In this document: in pieces, positions 53,384 through 61,883 of the stretch
How positions within the stretch are numbered: position 1 is the first letter of the stretch
How the letters are laid out: each line of letters starts with the position of its first letter
Assembly: GCA_016705575.1 (NCBI GenBank)
Contig: JADIXX010000002.1
Span: 1 to 64,000 of the forward strand
DNA: 64,000 nt
From: Candidatus Aalborgicola defluviihabitans
Lineage (GTDB): Bacteria; Pseudomonadota; Gammaproteobacteria; Burkholderiales; Burkholderiaceae_C
Direction of reading: 5' to 3'
Made by a program: the position numbers and the translations under genes
Notes under the pieces: model-generated
What the model saw: only the letters and a program-made list of their open reading frames with translations
The model's database searches: none
What the model was told of the DNA's origin: nothing

Positions 53384-55447
53384 GCAGCCGGGGTTGGCCA
53401 TGGCGTCTTTGTTGACGACCTTCTCCAGGGGCTGACCCAGCAGCAGTTTCTTGATTGGCAGCTCCTGCTTCTTGCCCGATAACGTGCGCGGAATCTCGTC
53501 CACCTGGAAGATGGCGTTGGGCACAAAGCGCGGGCTCAGCGCGGTCTTGATGGCGTCCACAATTTTGCGCTGCAGAGCAGCGTCCAGCGTAAGGCCTGGG
53601 CGCAGCACCACAAACAGCGGCATGTAGCTTTCGCGCCCCAAATACTCCAGGTCCACCACCATGCTGTCCACCACCTCGGGCAGAACCTCAATGGCGCTGT
53701 ACAGCTCGCTGGTGCCCATGCGCAGGCCGTGGCGGTTGATGGTGGCATCGCTACGGCCAAAAATCACGCAGCCTTCGCCACCTGCTTCCTGGGTGCCCAC
53801 GCGCAACCAGTCGCCATGGCGCCAGACACCGCCGGCCTCAGCATTCCAGTCACCGCCTCCGGGCTTGCGGCCGTGGCCTGCGGGGTACATCTCGAAGTAG
53901 CTGGCCAGGTAGCGCGCGTTATCGGTGTCGCCCCAAAAGTACAGCGGCATGGACGGTATGGGCTGGCTGCAGACCAGCTCGCCAACCTCGCCTTGCACCG
54001 GTTCGCCAGCCTCGTCCCAGGCTTCTACCGCGCAGCCCAGCAGACGGCACTGCATGACGCCGGGTTCTTGCGGCAGTTCGCGGTTGCCGCCGATAAAGGC
54101 ACCGCAAAAGTCCGTCCCTCCACTGATGTTGCACCACCAGATGTCGCGTTGGGCTTCGGTTTTAGCGATGTGGCGGAACTGGTCAGTGCCCCAGTTCTGC
54201 GCATCGGACGACAGGGGCGAGCCGGTGGTGCCCAGGGCCCGGATAGCGGACAGGTCACCACAGGTGGACAGGTCCACACCGGCCTTCATGCAGTTGGCAT
54301 AGAAGGCCGCACCAGCGCCAAAGTAGGTCACACCGGTATCGGCGGCAAAGCGCCACAGCGTGGTCCAGTCGGGGTGACCGGGGTTGCCATCAAACAAGAC
54401 GCAGGTGGTGCCATTGAGCAGACCGGCAACCTGGGCGTTCCACATCACCCAACCCGTTGAGCTGTACCAGTGGAAGCGCTCGCCCCAGTTGTTGGCGCTG
54501 TAGCTGCAGCCAATGTCGTTGTGCAGGGTCTTGAGCGCCAATGCCACCAGCACCGTGCCGCCATGGCCGTGCACAATGGGTTTGGGCAAGCCCGTGGTGC
54601 CGCTGGAATACACAATCCACAGCGGGTGGTCAAACGCCAGCCACATTGGCTCAAACGCGGCAGTCTCTGCATCATTTCTGGCGCTAGCCCTCGCGAAACG
54701 GTCACATGCAGCTATCGAAAGGCTAGCATGTTGCGGTGCATCGGCCACGCCCAGGTTATCGTGCAGGATGATGTGGCGCACCGTAGGCAGCGCGTTGCAC
54801 AGTTCCTGTACCACGGTCATGCGGTCAAAGTCGCGCCCGCCGTAGCGCACACCGTCGCAGGCAATCAGCACCTTGGGTTCAATCTGTTGAAAGCGGTCCA
54901 GCACGGCGTTGGTGCCCATGTCGGGGGCGCACACGCTCCACACCGCGCCAATGCTGACAGTGGCCAGAAACGCCACCATGGTCTCGGGGATATTGGGCAG
55001 GTAGGCCGCCACGCGATCGCCCGGCTGCACGCCCTGTTCACGCAAGTGCAGCGCCAGCGAGGCTACCTGGCGGCGCAGTTCGGGCCAGCTCAATTCAACA
55101 TGGTCACCCCGCTCATTGCGGCTGATAACGGCGGCAAAACCGGCGGCGTGCGCCGCGTCCACGTGGCGCAGCACTTGCTGGGCATAGTTGGTTTGCGCGC
55201 CTGGAAACCACACGGCACCCGGCATGACGTTCTTGGCCAGCACTGCGGTATGCGGCGTGGGCGACTGCAGGTCAAAGTAATCCCAAATGCTTTGCCAGTA
55301 GGCATCCAGATCGGTAACCGACCAGCGCCACAAGGCGTTGTAACCGTCAAAGCTCAGGCCCCTATTCGTGCGCAGCCAGTCCTGGTAGATGCGAATCTGG
55401 GGAGTGTTGGGGGCAATGCCGGGGGAAGTTTTGCTGGTCTGGGACAT
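53336..55447 (-). CDS. aacS: Acetoacetyl-CoA synthetase with an in-frame repeat insertion
   Basis: 703 residues, slightly long for the family. ATP-dependent activation of acetoacetate. Features: N-terminal ACS-type domain, AMP-binding motif YSSGTTGLPKPIVHGHGG, FHWYSSTGWVMWN, GTDFCGAF, and the C-terminal catalytic-loop region RTLSGKKQELPIKKLL with the acylated Lys. The start at 55447 (MSQTSKTSPG) follows weakly; an ATG at 55465 is possible. At 54680-54727 a copy of the dispersed repeat is read in frame as HASLSIAACDRFARASA, between the acyl-binding half and the AMP motif. The gene stays open across it. Confidence 0.92.
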   Translation of the reverse strand: MSQTSKTSPGIAPNTPQIRIYQDWLRTNRGLSFDGYNALWRWSVTDLDAYWQSIWDYFDLQSPTPHTAVLAKNVMPGAVWFPGAQTNYAQQVLRHVDAAHAAGFAAVISRNERGDHVELSWPELRRQVASLALHLREQGVQPGDRVAAYLPNIPETMVAFLATVSIGAVWSVCAPDMGTNAVLDRFQQIEPKVLIACDGVRYGGRDFDRMTVVQELCNALPTVRHIILHDNLGVADAPQHASLSIAACDRFARASARNDAETAAFEPMWLAFDHPLWIVYSSGTTGLPKPIVHGHGGTVLVALALKTLHNDIGCSYSANNWGERFHWYSSTGWVMWNAQVAGLLNGTTCVLFDGNPGHPDWTTLWRFAADTGVTYFGAGAAFYANCMKAGVDLSTCGDLSAIRALGTTGSPLSSDAQNWGTDQFRHIAKTEAQRDIWWCNISGGTDFCGAFIGGNRELPQEPGVMQCRLLGCAVEAWDEAGEPVQGEVGELVCSQPIPSMPLYFWGDTDNARYLASYFEMYPAGHGRKPGGGDWNAEAGGVWRHGDWLRVGTQEAGGEGCVIFGRSDATINRHGLRMGTSELYSAIEVLPEVVDSMVVDLEYLGRESYMPLFVVLRPGLTLDAALQRKIVDAIKTALSPRFVPNAIFQVDEIPRTLSGKKQELPIKKLLLGQPLEKVVNKDAMANPGCLDWYVNFAAQQAALV
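54680..54727 (-). repeat. Dispersed repeat ATAGC-N17-CGAGGGCTAGCG, copy D, inside aacS
   Basis: On the minus strand ATAGC is followed after 17 bases by CGAGGGCTAGCGCC, with GCTAGC at both ends of the unit. It lies within the acetoacetyl-CoA synthetase coding sequence and adds about 16 codons without breaking the frame. Confidence 0.7.
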
Positions 55448-55526
55448 GGTTCTTGTTAAAGGCACCCTATCGTGGAGTGACAGTGTTGCACGCCAGTCCC
55501 CCGGCTATCAGACGCACTGGTGACAG

Positions 55527-56108
55527 TTACTCTTCTGCCGCTGCACGCGCCAGCTTTTCGCTCTTCCAGTACACGTCATCGCCCACGCTGCCGTCGGTGC
55601 GGTAGCGGTTGAGCACGCGTGACAGCACAAACATCAGGTCCGACAGGCGGTTAAGGTATTGGCGGGGCGTTTCCTTCAATGCTTCTTCTGCGCCCAGCGC
55701 CACCACCGCGCGTTCGGCGCGGCGTGCCACGGTGCGGCAAATGTGGGCTTGGGCTGCGGCGCGGGTGCCTGCTGGCAAGATGAATTCCTGCAGGCGCGGC
55801 AAGTTGGCGTTGTGGTCTTCCAGCGCCTGGTCCAGCGCCAGCAGGGCCTCGGGTTTGAGCAATTCAAATCCGGGGATGGACAGTTCCCCCCCCAGGTTAA
55901 ACAGTTGCTGTTGGATTTCCACCAGCAGGCTGCGCACGGCGTCGGGCATGCCTTCGCACAGCAACAGGCCAATGTGCGAGTTGAGCTCGTCCACATCCCC
56001 CATGGCGTGCACACGCAGACTGTTTTTGGAGACACGGGTGTTGTCACCCAGGCCAGTGGTGCCGTTATCCCCGGTGCGGGTGGCGATTTGTGAGAGGCGG
56101 TTGCCCAT
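55527..56108 (-). CDS. Cob(I)alamin adenosyltransferase, PduO type
   Basis: 193 residues from the ATG at 56108; the open frame to 56144 adds residues not seen in the family. TRTGDNGTTGLGDNTRVSKNSLRV is the ATP-binding N-terminus, GDVDELNSHIGLLL follows, and RRAERAVVALG and LNRLSDLMFVLSRVLN are the C-terminal helices of the trimer. It converts cob(I)alamin to adenosylcobalamin. It is divergent from the FAD-linked oxidase, 50 bp apart. No B12-dependent enzyme is seen in the window. Confidence 0.93.
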   Translation of the reverse strand: MGNRLSQIATRTGDNGTTGLGDNTRVSKNSLRVHAMGDVDELNSHIGLLLCEGMPDAVRSLLVEIQQQLFNLGGELSIPGFELLKPEALLALDQALEDHNANLPRLQEFILPAGTRAAAQAHICRTVARRAERAVVALGAEEALKETPRQYLNRLSDLMFVLSRVLNRYRTDGSVGDDVYWKSEKLARAAAEE

Positions 56109-56158
56109 GGTCAACTCCGTGAAAGGACAAAAATTGCCCTCCATCGTAAACTGACAGC

Positions 56159-57583
56159 ATGAATGCCCCTACTTCCCCATTGCATTTGCTGCCCACCGTC
56201 AACCAACGGCCCGTGCCTGCCGCACTGATTGAGGCGCTCCAAGCGCACTTTGGCGCACGCTGTTCCACTGCGATGGTGGTGCGCGAACAGCATGGCCGCG
56301 ACGAATCGCCCTTCGATGTGCCACCACCCGGTGCCGTGGTCTTTGCCCAGAACACGGATGAGGTTGCCATGGTCGTCAAACTGGCCGCTATACACCGCGT
56401 GCCGGTGATTCCATTTGGCGTGGGCACCTCGCTGGAAGGCCATCTGCTGGCGGTGGAAGGCGGCATCAGCCTGGACGTGAGCCAGATGAACCAGGTGCTC
56501 AGCATCAATGCAGAAGACCTGACCGTCACCGTGCAGCCCGGCGTAACCCGCAAGCAGCTCAACGAGGCCGTCAAGTCCACCGGCCTGTTCTTTCCGATTG
56601 ACCCCGGTGCCGACGCCACCCTTGGCGGCATGAGCGCCACCCGCGCCAGCGGCACCAACGCCGTGCGCTACGGCACCATGCGCGAAAACGTGCTGGCGCT
56701 AGAAGTAGTCACGGCCAGCGGAGAGGTGATTCGCACCGGCACCCATGCCAAAAAGTCCAGCGCCGGCTACGACCTGACCCGCCTGATGGTGGGCAGCGAG
56801 GGCACGCTGGGCGTCATTACCGAAATCACCGTCAAGCTCTACCCCTTACCCGAGGCGGTGATGGCGGCGACCTGTTGCTTTGCGTCGCTGGCCGATGCGG
56901 TCAACACCACCATCCAGATCATCCAGCTGGGTGTACCCATTGCGCGATGCGAGTTGTTGGATTCCACCACCGTCAAGGTGGTCAATCAGCACTCCAAGCT
57001 GGGCCTGCCCGAGAGTGCCATGCTGCTAATGGAGTTCCACGGTTCACCGGCAGGCGTGCAGGAGCAAGTGGAAACCGTGCAGGCTATTGCTGCCGACAAC
57101 CACGGCAGCGCCTTTTCCTGGGCGGCCACGCCCGAGGAGCGCACACGCCTGTGGACGGCGCGGCACAACGCCTACTTTGCTGGTGTGCAGTCGCGCCCCG
57201 GCTGCAAGGCCATTACCACCGACACCTGCGTGCCGATCTCGCGCCTGGCCGATGCGTTATTGGACTCCGTGACCGAGGCCCAAGAAGCCGGCATTCCCTA
57301 CTTTTTGGTCGGCCACGTGGGCGACGGCAACTTCCACATGGGCTACCTGATTGACCCCACCATTCCCGCCGAACGCGAAACGGCTGAGCGCCTGAATCAC
57401 CAACTGGTAGCGCGCGCACTGGCACTCGGTGGCACCTGCACCGGTGAACACGGCGTGGGCCTGCACAAGCAGGGTTTTTTGGTAACCGAAACGGGAGAAG
57501 GCGCGGTGGACATGATGCGCGCCATCAAGCGGGCACTGGACCCGCTCAATATTCTGAACCCTGGAAAAATCTTTTCACTATAA
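56159..57583 (+). CDS. FAD-linked oxidase (D-lactate/glycolate dehydrogenase-like)
   Basis: 474 residues. The FAD-binding type-4 (PCMH) domain spans about 55-235 with PFGVGTSLEGHLLAVEGGISLDVSQMNQVL and DPGADATLGGMSATRASGTNAVRYG; the C-terminal oxidase domain has HVGDGNFHMGYLID and CTGEHGVGLHKQGFL, the substrate and metal site. The family oxidises D-2-hydroxy acids and passes electrons to cytochrome or quinone. No glcE or glcF follows, so the D-lactate dehydrogenase (cytochrome) type is more likely than glycolate oxidase. Confidence 0.9.
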   Translation: MNAPTSPLHLLPTVNQRPVPAALIEALQAHFGARCSTAMVVREQHGRDESPFDVPPPGAVVFAQNTDEVAMVVKLAAIHRVPVIPFGVGTSLEGHLLAVEGGISLDVSQMNQVLSINAEDLTVTVQPGVTRKQLNEAVKSTGLFFPIDPGADATLGGMSATRASGTNAVRYGTMRENVLALEVVTASGEVIRTGTHAKKSSAGYDLTRLMVGSEGTLGVITEITVKLYPLPEAVMAATCCFASLADAVNTTIQIIQLGVPIARCELLDSTTVKVVNQHSKLGLPESAMLLMEFHGSPAGVQEQVETVQAIAADNHGSAFSWAATPEERTRLWTARHNAYFAGVQSRPGCKAITTDTCVPISRLADALLDSVTEAQEAGIPYFLVGHVGDGNFHMGYLIDPTIPAERETAERLNHQLVARALALGGTCTGEHGVGLHKQGFLVTETGEGAVDMMRAIKRALDPLNILNPGKIFSL

Positions 57584-57585
57584 CT

Positions 57586-57625
57586 TCGATAGCGAACTAT
57601 GTATATTTTACGAGGGCTAGCGGCC
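57586..57625 (+). repeat. Dispersed repeat ATAGC-N17-CGAGGGCTAGCG, copy B
   Basis: TTCGATAGC, 17 bases, then CGAGGGCTAGCGGCC, between two convergent genes. Its CTAG core gives the TAG stop codon of the LytTR regulator at 57617-57619 on the minus strand. Confidence 0.7.
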
Positions 57626-58366
57626 ATTCAACAACATGTCCAAACGCTCGTACCCGGAGCGGCTGACAGGGATGCGTTGGCCGTCGCGTAGCACGGCAAC
57701 AAAGTTGTCTTTGGTGGACCGCTCCAGGCTTTGCAAATAGACCATGTTAAGCAGGTACGAGCGGTGCACCCGCACAAACTGCGCCGGGTCCAGCTGCGTG
57801 GCCAACTCCGCCAGGGACTGTGTCTTCAGGAAGTCGCGCCCGGCGCTGCGTATGCTGATGTAGTCGTCTTGCGCCTGCACATACTCCACCGTCTCCACCG
57901 CGATCACATGCACCTGGTTGCGGTCCCGAATGAGAATGCGGGCCAGACGCTGGCTGGCATCCACCAGCAGTTTTTGCACCCCGGGCTGCACCTGTGCCAC
58001 GGCCTGGCGCGCACGGGCCAGGGCATCGTCAAAGCGCTGTTGTGAAAACGGCTTGAGCAGGTAGTCCACGGCGTGCAGATCAAATGCTTTGAGCGCGTGC
58101 TGGTCATCAGCCGTGGTGAAAATGACGCCGGTTCTGCGTCCCGTGAGTTCCAGCACTTCCAAGCCATTGAGCTTGGGCATTTGAATGTCCAGAAAAATAA
58201 GGTCCGGGCCAAGTGCAGTGATGTCCACTACGGCCTGCAGGCCATGCTCCGATTCGCCCACGATGACCAAGTCCGGGTGGTGCGCCAGGTACTCGCGGAT
58301 CAAACCCCGGGCTAGGGGCTCATCGTCCACAATCAAAATGCGCAGGGGTGGTTGGGTGGTGTTCAC
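57617..58366 (-). CDS. LytTR-type response regulator (AlgR/LytR-like)
   Basis: 249 residues from the GTG at 58366, which overlaps the kinase stop (GTGA). Receiver: ILIVDDEPLARGLIREYL, phospho-Asp in LIFLDIQMPKLNGLEVLE, Lys in YLLKPFSQQRF. The C-terminal LytTR DNA-binding domain reads VEYVQAQDDYISIRS and VRVHRSYLLNM. The stop codon lies in a dispersed repeat. It pairs with the kinase upstream and probably regulates itself and the membrane-protein genes further upstream. Confidence 0.92.
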   Translation of the reverse strand: MNTTQPPLRILIVDDEPLARGLIREYLAHHPDLVIVGESEHGLQAVVDITALGPDLIFLDIQMPKLNGLEVLELTGRRTGVIFTTADDQHALKAFDLHAVDYLLKPFSQQRFDDALARARQAVAQVQPGVQKLLVDASQRLARILIRDRNQVHVIAVETVEYVQAQDDYISIRSAGRDFLKTQSLAELATQLDPAQFVRVHRSYLLNMVYLQSLERSTKDNFVAVLRDGQRIPVSRSGYERLDMLLNGR

Positions 58367-59463
58367 GGCGCAAACTGCGTGGGCAGGACAATTTCCAGCG
58401 CAAAGCGATCTGGATGGCGTGTCCACCCCATCCGTGCACGTTCACCGTACAGCGTACCCAGTCGCTTTTTGATGTTGGCCAGGCCCGTGCCGGTGCCTAT
58501 GCCCGGCGCCGCGTCCGGGTCCACGGGGTTGTCAATCGCCACATAAAGCCAGTGCTCTTGCACAAAGGCGTGCAGTGTTACACAGCCTCCTCCAACCAGA
58601 TGCCGCACACCATGCTTGATCGCGTTCTCCAGGCAGGGCTGCAACAGCATGGGTGGGATCAATACAGCGTTGGCCGCAGGCGACACCGTGATGTCGGTGC
58701 GCAGTTTGTCGCCAAAACGAATTTTCTCAACCGCCAAAAAGTGTTCACACAGCGCCACCTCATCGGCCAATGCAATGCACTCCTTTTCTGCCACCGCCAG
58801 CGTCTGCCGAAAGAAGGCCGCCAACTCCAGGGTCATGGCCCGCGCAGCAACCGCATTTTGCGAAGTGAGCGCACTGATCGAGTTCAGGCTGTTGAACAAA
58901 AAGTGCGGGTTGATCTGCGTGCGCAACATCTGGACCTGCGCATCACGGGCCTGCAATAGCGACCGCGCTTCGCGCCCCTGGGCCGCACGCAACTGGTCGG
59001 CGGCAAGCCAGATGTCATGGATCAGCAAGGAGATCAGATACAGCCCGCCGGCCACCAGCAAGAGCAGAATCGCCACCGTACGGGGCATGGCAACCAGGAC
59101 GGCGCTGGAGGGCGTCACCCCGCTTGGGGACGCCGCGCCTGCCAGCGCCAGCAGGCTCGCACCGAACGTATTCCACCCGTGGCACATCAGCGCCCACAAC
59201 AATGCCGCCAAGGCCGACGAGGCGCCAAATACCACTACGGTCTGAAATCCACCGCGCTGCGTCAGCACCACTGAACGGCACACGTAGTAGGCCGAAGCGG
59301 CAACAAACCCCAGGAACACTGCCATCGGAAGGGCAAATACGAGCGCTGGTTGCCACTGCGCCAGTTCAGCGTTGACAAACACGCCGGCAAGCGCACAACC
59401 GCCAATGAGCCAGACACCCACATAGGCCGCGAGGCGGCGCGTGCTGGAGGTGATTGGGGTCAT
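58363..59463 (-). CDS. LytS-type sensor histidine kinase
   Basis: 366 residues. The N-terminal 150 residues hold about four to five membrane helices without a clear external domain. The His_kinase domain has RTQINPHFLFNSLNSISALTSQNA, with the phospho-His in NPHFLFN near 190, and the ATPase region has PPMLLQPCLENAIKHGV and GIGTGTGLANIKKRL. It lies 16 bp downstream of a LiaF-like gene and overlaps the regulator. Together they suggest a cell-envelope stress sensor, by analogy with Lia systems. Confidence 0.9.
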   Translation of the reverse strand: MTPITSSTRRLAAYVGVWLIGGCALAGVFVNAELAQWQPALVFALPMAVFLGFVAASAYYVCRSVVLTQRGGFQTVVVFGASSALAALLWALMCHGWNTFGASLLALAGAASPSGVTPSSAVLVAMPRTVAILLLLVAGGLYLISLLIHDIWLAADQLRAAQGREARSLLQARDAQVQMLRTQINPHFLFNSLNSISALTSQNAVAARAMTLELAAFFRQTLAVAEKECIALADEVALCEHFLAVEKIRFGDKLRTDITVSPAANAVLIPPMLLQPCLENAIKHGVRHLVGGGCVTLHAFVQEHWLYVAIDNPVDPDAAPGIGTGTGLANIKKRLGTLYGERARMGWTRHPDRFALEIVLPTQFAP

Positions 59464-59479
59464 GGCGCCTGCGACAGCA

Positions 59480-60178
59480 TCAATTCTTGACTTCCACGCC
59501 GCCCATCATGACAAAGCCCTCAATCACCAGGCGCTTGGTGGCTTGGGCAGGCGGCACGGTTTTATCCTCCACGCCCCCCAGGAACGCCGTGGCGCGGCAC
59601 TCTACACCCCAGTCTGGTGGTACCTTGATCTCGATGCCCCCCATCACCGCCATGACCCGCAACGTCGCCTGCGATTGCATCGATGCTTGGCGAAAATCGA
59701 TCTCCATACCCCCCATCGCAGCCGTCACTTCACCCTGGCGAAAGTCTTGTGACACCACGCTGAAGGTGTTGCCGCTCATTACCGCCGTTGCGTTGAAGGC
59801 GGCTCCAGCCTCGTCCGATGTTTGCGTGGCCTGTTGCAAGCTCTCCATGCGACGGCGCAAAGGCTCCTTCGCGATCATGGCGACACCTGCGCCAATCACC
59901 AGCAGAGGCCACCAGTCGCGCATGTGAAACGAAATCAGCTCCAAATTGTTCAGAGTCATCAGCACGCCCAGCGCGACAAACCCGGCCCCAAAGACATAGC
60001 CCGACAGGTGTCGCGTGTGGCTGAGCTTCATCACACCAATGAGCATAAACACCACCGGCCAGAACTGCAGCACCTGGCGTGTGTTGATCTGGAACAAGTT
60101 GTCGGCCAGCGCGAACGCCCCCACCAGCACCACAAAAGCGCCTAATACGATGCGCGTCTGGTCGCGCTGCGGGCTCAT
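59480..60178 (-). CDS. LiaF-like membrane protein with C-terminal beta-solenoid domain
   Basis: 232 residues. Four short hydrophobic segments lie in the first 115 residues (IVLGAFVVLVGAFALADNLF, VLQFWPVVFMLIGVM, YVFGAGFVALGVLMTL, WWPLLVIGAGVAMIA). The C-terminal part repeats a short MGG(M/I/V)E motif about every 20-30 residues (AAMGGMEIDF, AVMGGIEIKV, AFLGGVEDKT, VMMGGVEVKN), the pattern of LiaF/DUF1707-linked domains. In relatives LiaF controls a sensor kinase, which agrees with the LytS-type kinase immediately downstream. It overlaps the small membrane protein upstream by 4 bp. Confidence 0.85.
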   Translation of the reverse strand: MSPQRDQTRIVLGAFVVLVGAFALADNLFQINTRQVLQFWPVVFMLIGVMKLSHTRHLSGYVFGAGFVALGVLMTLNNLELISFHMRDWWPLLVIGAGVAMIAKEPLRRRMESLQQATQTSDEAGAAFNATAVMSGNTFSVVSQDFRQGEVTAAMGGMEIDFRQASMQSQATLRVMAVMGGIEIKVPPDWGVECRATAFLGGVEDKTVPPAQATKRLVIEGFVMMGGVEVKN

Positions 60179-60591
60179 TGCGCCACCTCGCTGTGTGGCG
60201 CTTGGCCATGGCCCAACCAGCCACGCAACAGCATCTGCAAGCCATACGCAATCAGCACAATCGGCCAGCTATTGGAAAATGTGAGCGCCCAAAGATGTTC
60301 CAGACAGGCGAACACCCAGGTACCCAGAACAATGTCGATCAACCCCTTGAGCACCTGCCGTGCAGACTGTGCGCTGACCACCGCGATGACCCCGCCCAGC
60401 GCTAGCAGCAAGGGCAAGTAATGCCACCAGCGCGTTTGCGGGCCCAGGTACTGCGCGAGATCCAGTACCGCCAGGCGGTCCAGGAGAAACACAGTCCCTA
60501 CAGCAATCAGTGACGCACCCCAAAGAAGGCGCTTGCGCGGGTTGTCGTGGTGACGGGCCAAGAACTGGTGTCGAGGATGGTGAAGCCGCAT
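60175..60591 (-). CDS. Small LiaI/DUF5668-like membrane protein
   Basis: About 138 residues from the ATG at 60591 (an earlier ATG at 60624 is possible). Three or four membrane segments: LLWGASLIAVGTVFLLDRLAVL, WWHYLPLLLALGGVIAVVSA, LIDIVLGTWVFACLEHLWAL and SWPIVLIAYGLQMLLRGWL. The GxxLIxxGxxFLLD motif is that of the LiaI-LiaF-like transmembrane region family. It heads a four-gene operon with the LiaF-like protein, kinase and regulator. Confidence 0.8.
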   Translation of the reverse strand: MRLHHPRHQFLARHHDNPRKRLLWGASLIAVGTVFLLDRLAVLDLAQYLGPQTRWWHYLPLLLALGGVIAVVSAQSARQVLKGLIDIVLGTWVFACLEHLWALTFSNSWPIVLIAYGLQMLLRGWLGHGQAPHSEVAQ

Positions 60592-60909
60592 AGTCAAATC
60601 CTGATTGAGTTGAGATGCTGTCACGATATCGGGCCCCTATCGCTTTGTCGCGCGCTTTCCGGTGAATAGCGCACTGGAGTCGGTGAATAGCGAATGGTCG
60701 TGTAGCGTGTGCAGGTGCAACGCTACACCGTGCACCTGCCGGCTGCACCCAAGCCATTGCTGGTGTTAAAAAAAAAGACAGTTTCTGTTGCAATCTGTCC
60801 ATGTCGCTAACGCCAAAATGGGTGCGGTTGTGTGTAAATTGCCTGGAACGCTGCAAAAAAATTCAAAGGCAGGTTCCGGCCAAGCTGTAGGGCGTGAGGC
60901 CCTGCGCGA
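60592..60909. other. Intergenic region upstream of the LiaF-like operon
   Basis: About 320 bases, holding the operon promoter and the 3' flank of the HD-GYP-like gene. GGTGAATAGCG occurs twice, near 60660 and 60681. A run of nine A lies near 60768. Nothing further was recognised. Confidence 0.4.
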
Positions 60910-61665
60910 TCACAAGATTGCAATCTCGGCAATAGCGTTGGCCATGTACTCGATCTTGTGCTGCATGTCGGCGTCGGTGTCGGCAAAGCGTTTGGCAATG
61001 CCGTCGAACTCATCCTGAATCTCGATGAATGCGTCCACCATGTCGGGGTCAAAGTGGGCTCCGCGCTCGCTGAAAATAATCTGTACGGCCTTATCGTGCG
61101 GCACGCCGTCTTTATAAACCTTGCTGCTGATGAGCGCGTCGTACACATCGGCAATGGCCATGATGCGGGCAGCCACCGGGATGTCCCCGCCGGCCAGTGC
61201 ACGCGGGTAGCCGCTGCCATCCCACTTTTCCTGGTGGCACAGAACCAGATCTTTGGCGATCGCCAGTCGGGGTGAAGGGCGCCCCAGCGTTCTTTCAGCC
61301 CGCTCAATGGCGGCATGACCGATAGTGGTGTGGGTGCGCATGATGGCAATCTCGTCGGCATCAAGCCGGCCCGGTTTGAGCAAAATGCGGTCGGGGATGG
61401 CGATGGAGCCCATGTCGTACAAGGGCACGCTCAGGAACAGGGTATCGATGTAGGCAGACGTCAAAAGCTCGGCAAACTGCTCCTGTTTGGCCAGCGTCTG
61501 AGCCAGCGTCAGTACATAGTTTTGCACCCGCAGAATATGGCTTTCGGAGTCGGCTTCGCGCTGCTCGGCCAGGGTGGCCAGCGCCAGTACCAGCACCTGT
61601 TGGGCGTGCGAGATTTCGCCCTCATCGGTCAGGTCGGCGGGGGCTGCGGTGCGATCAGAAGCCAT
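60910..61665 (-). CDS. HD-GYP-type protein with changed metal-site residues
   Basis: 251 residues from the ATG at 61665, preceded by AAGGAG. The protein aligns along the whole HD-GYP output domain: SHILRVQNY (His 43), YDMGSIAIPDRILLKPG (81-99), THTTIG (His 112), CHQEKWDGSGYP (143-154), and ADVYDAL (172-178). The key HD motif, normally HDIGK, reads YDMGS, so the metal His is Tyr 83 and the Lys is Ser 87; HHE reads HQE. GYP itself is kept. Cyclic-di-GMP hydrolysis is therefore doubtful; a binding or scaffold role is possible. No receiver domain is fused and it stands alone. Confidence 0.85.
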   Translation of the reverse strand: MASDRTAAPADLTDEGEISHAQQVLVLALATLAEQREADSESHILRVQNYVLTLAQTLAKQEQFAELLTSAYIDTLFLSVPLYDMGSIAIPDRILLKPGRLDADEIAIMRTHTTIGHAAIERAERTLGRPSPRLAIAKDLVLCHQEKWDGSGYPRALAGGDIPVAARIMAIADVYDALISSKVYKDGVPHDKAVQIIFSERGAHFDPDMVDAFIEIQDEFDGIAKRFADTDADMQHKIEYMANAIAEIAIL

Positions 61666-61828
61666 AGTCAATCTCCTTGTGGCGCCACAACGGGTGCCTG
61701 GTACAACCATACCATTTTGCCACCGGCAACGCGGTACTGTGCGCTTGCTTTGAGCATAGTGGCTCCAAATTTTAAACTCACCGGCCGGGCGCTGGAGCAG
61801 CTTGGACACCGGGGTTATAAACGTTTTA

Positions 61829-61880
61829 GGCCGCTAGCCCTCGTCGATATTGCGTAAAAAGCTATATTATGTATAGCAGC
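61829..61880 (-). repeat. Dispersed repeat ATAGC-N17-CGAGGGCTAGCG, copy C
   Basis: Minus strand: GCTGCTATAC, then ATATAGC, 17 bases, and CGAGGGCTAGCGGCC. It lies between the HD-GYP start and the parB stop, 4 bp from the latter. Confidence 0.7.
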
Positions 61881-61883
61881 TTA

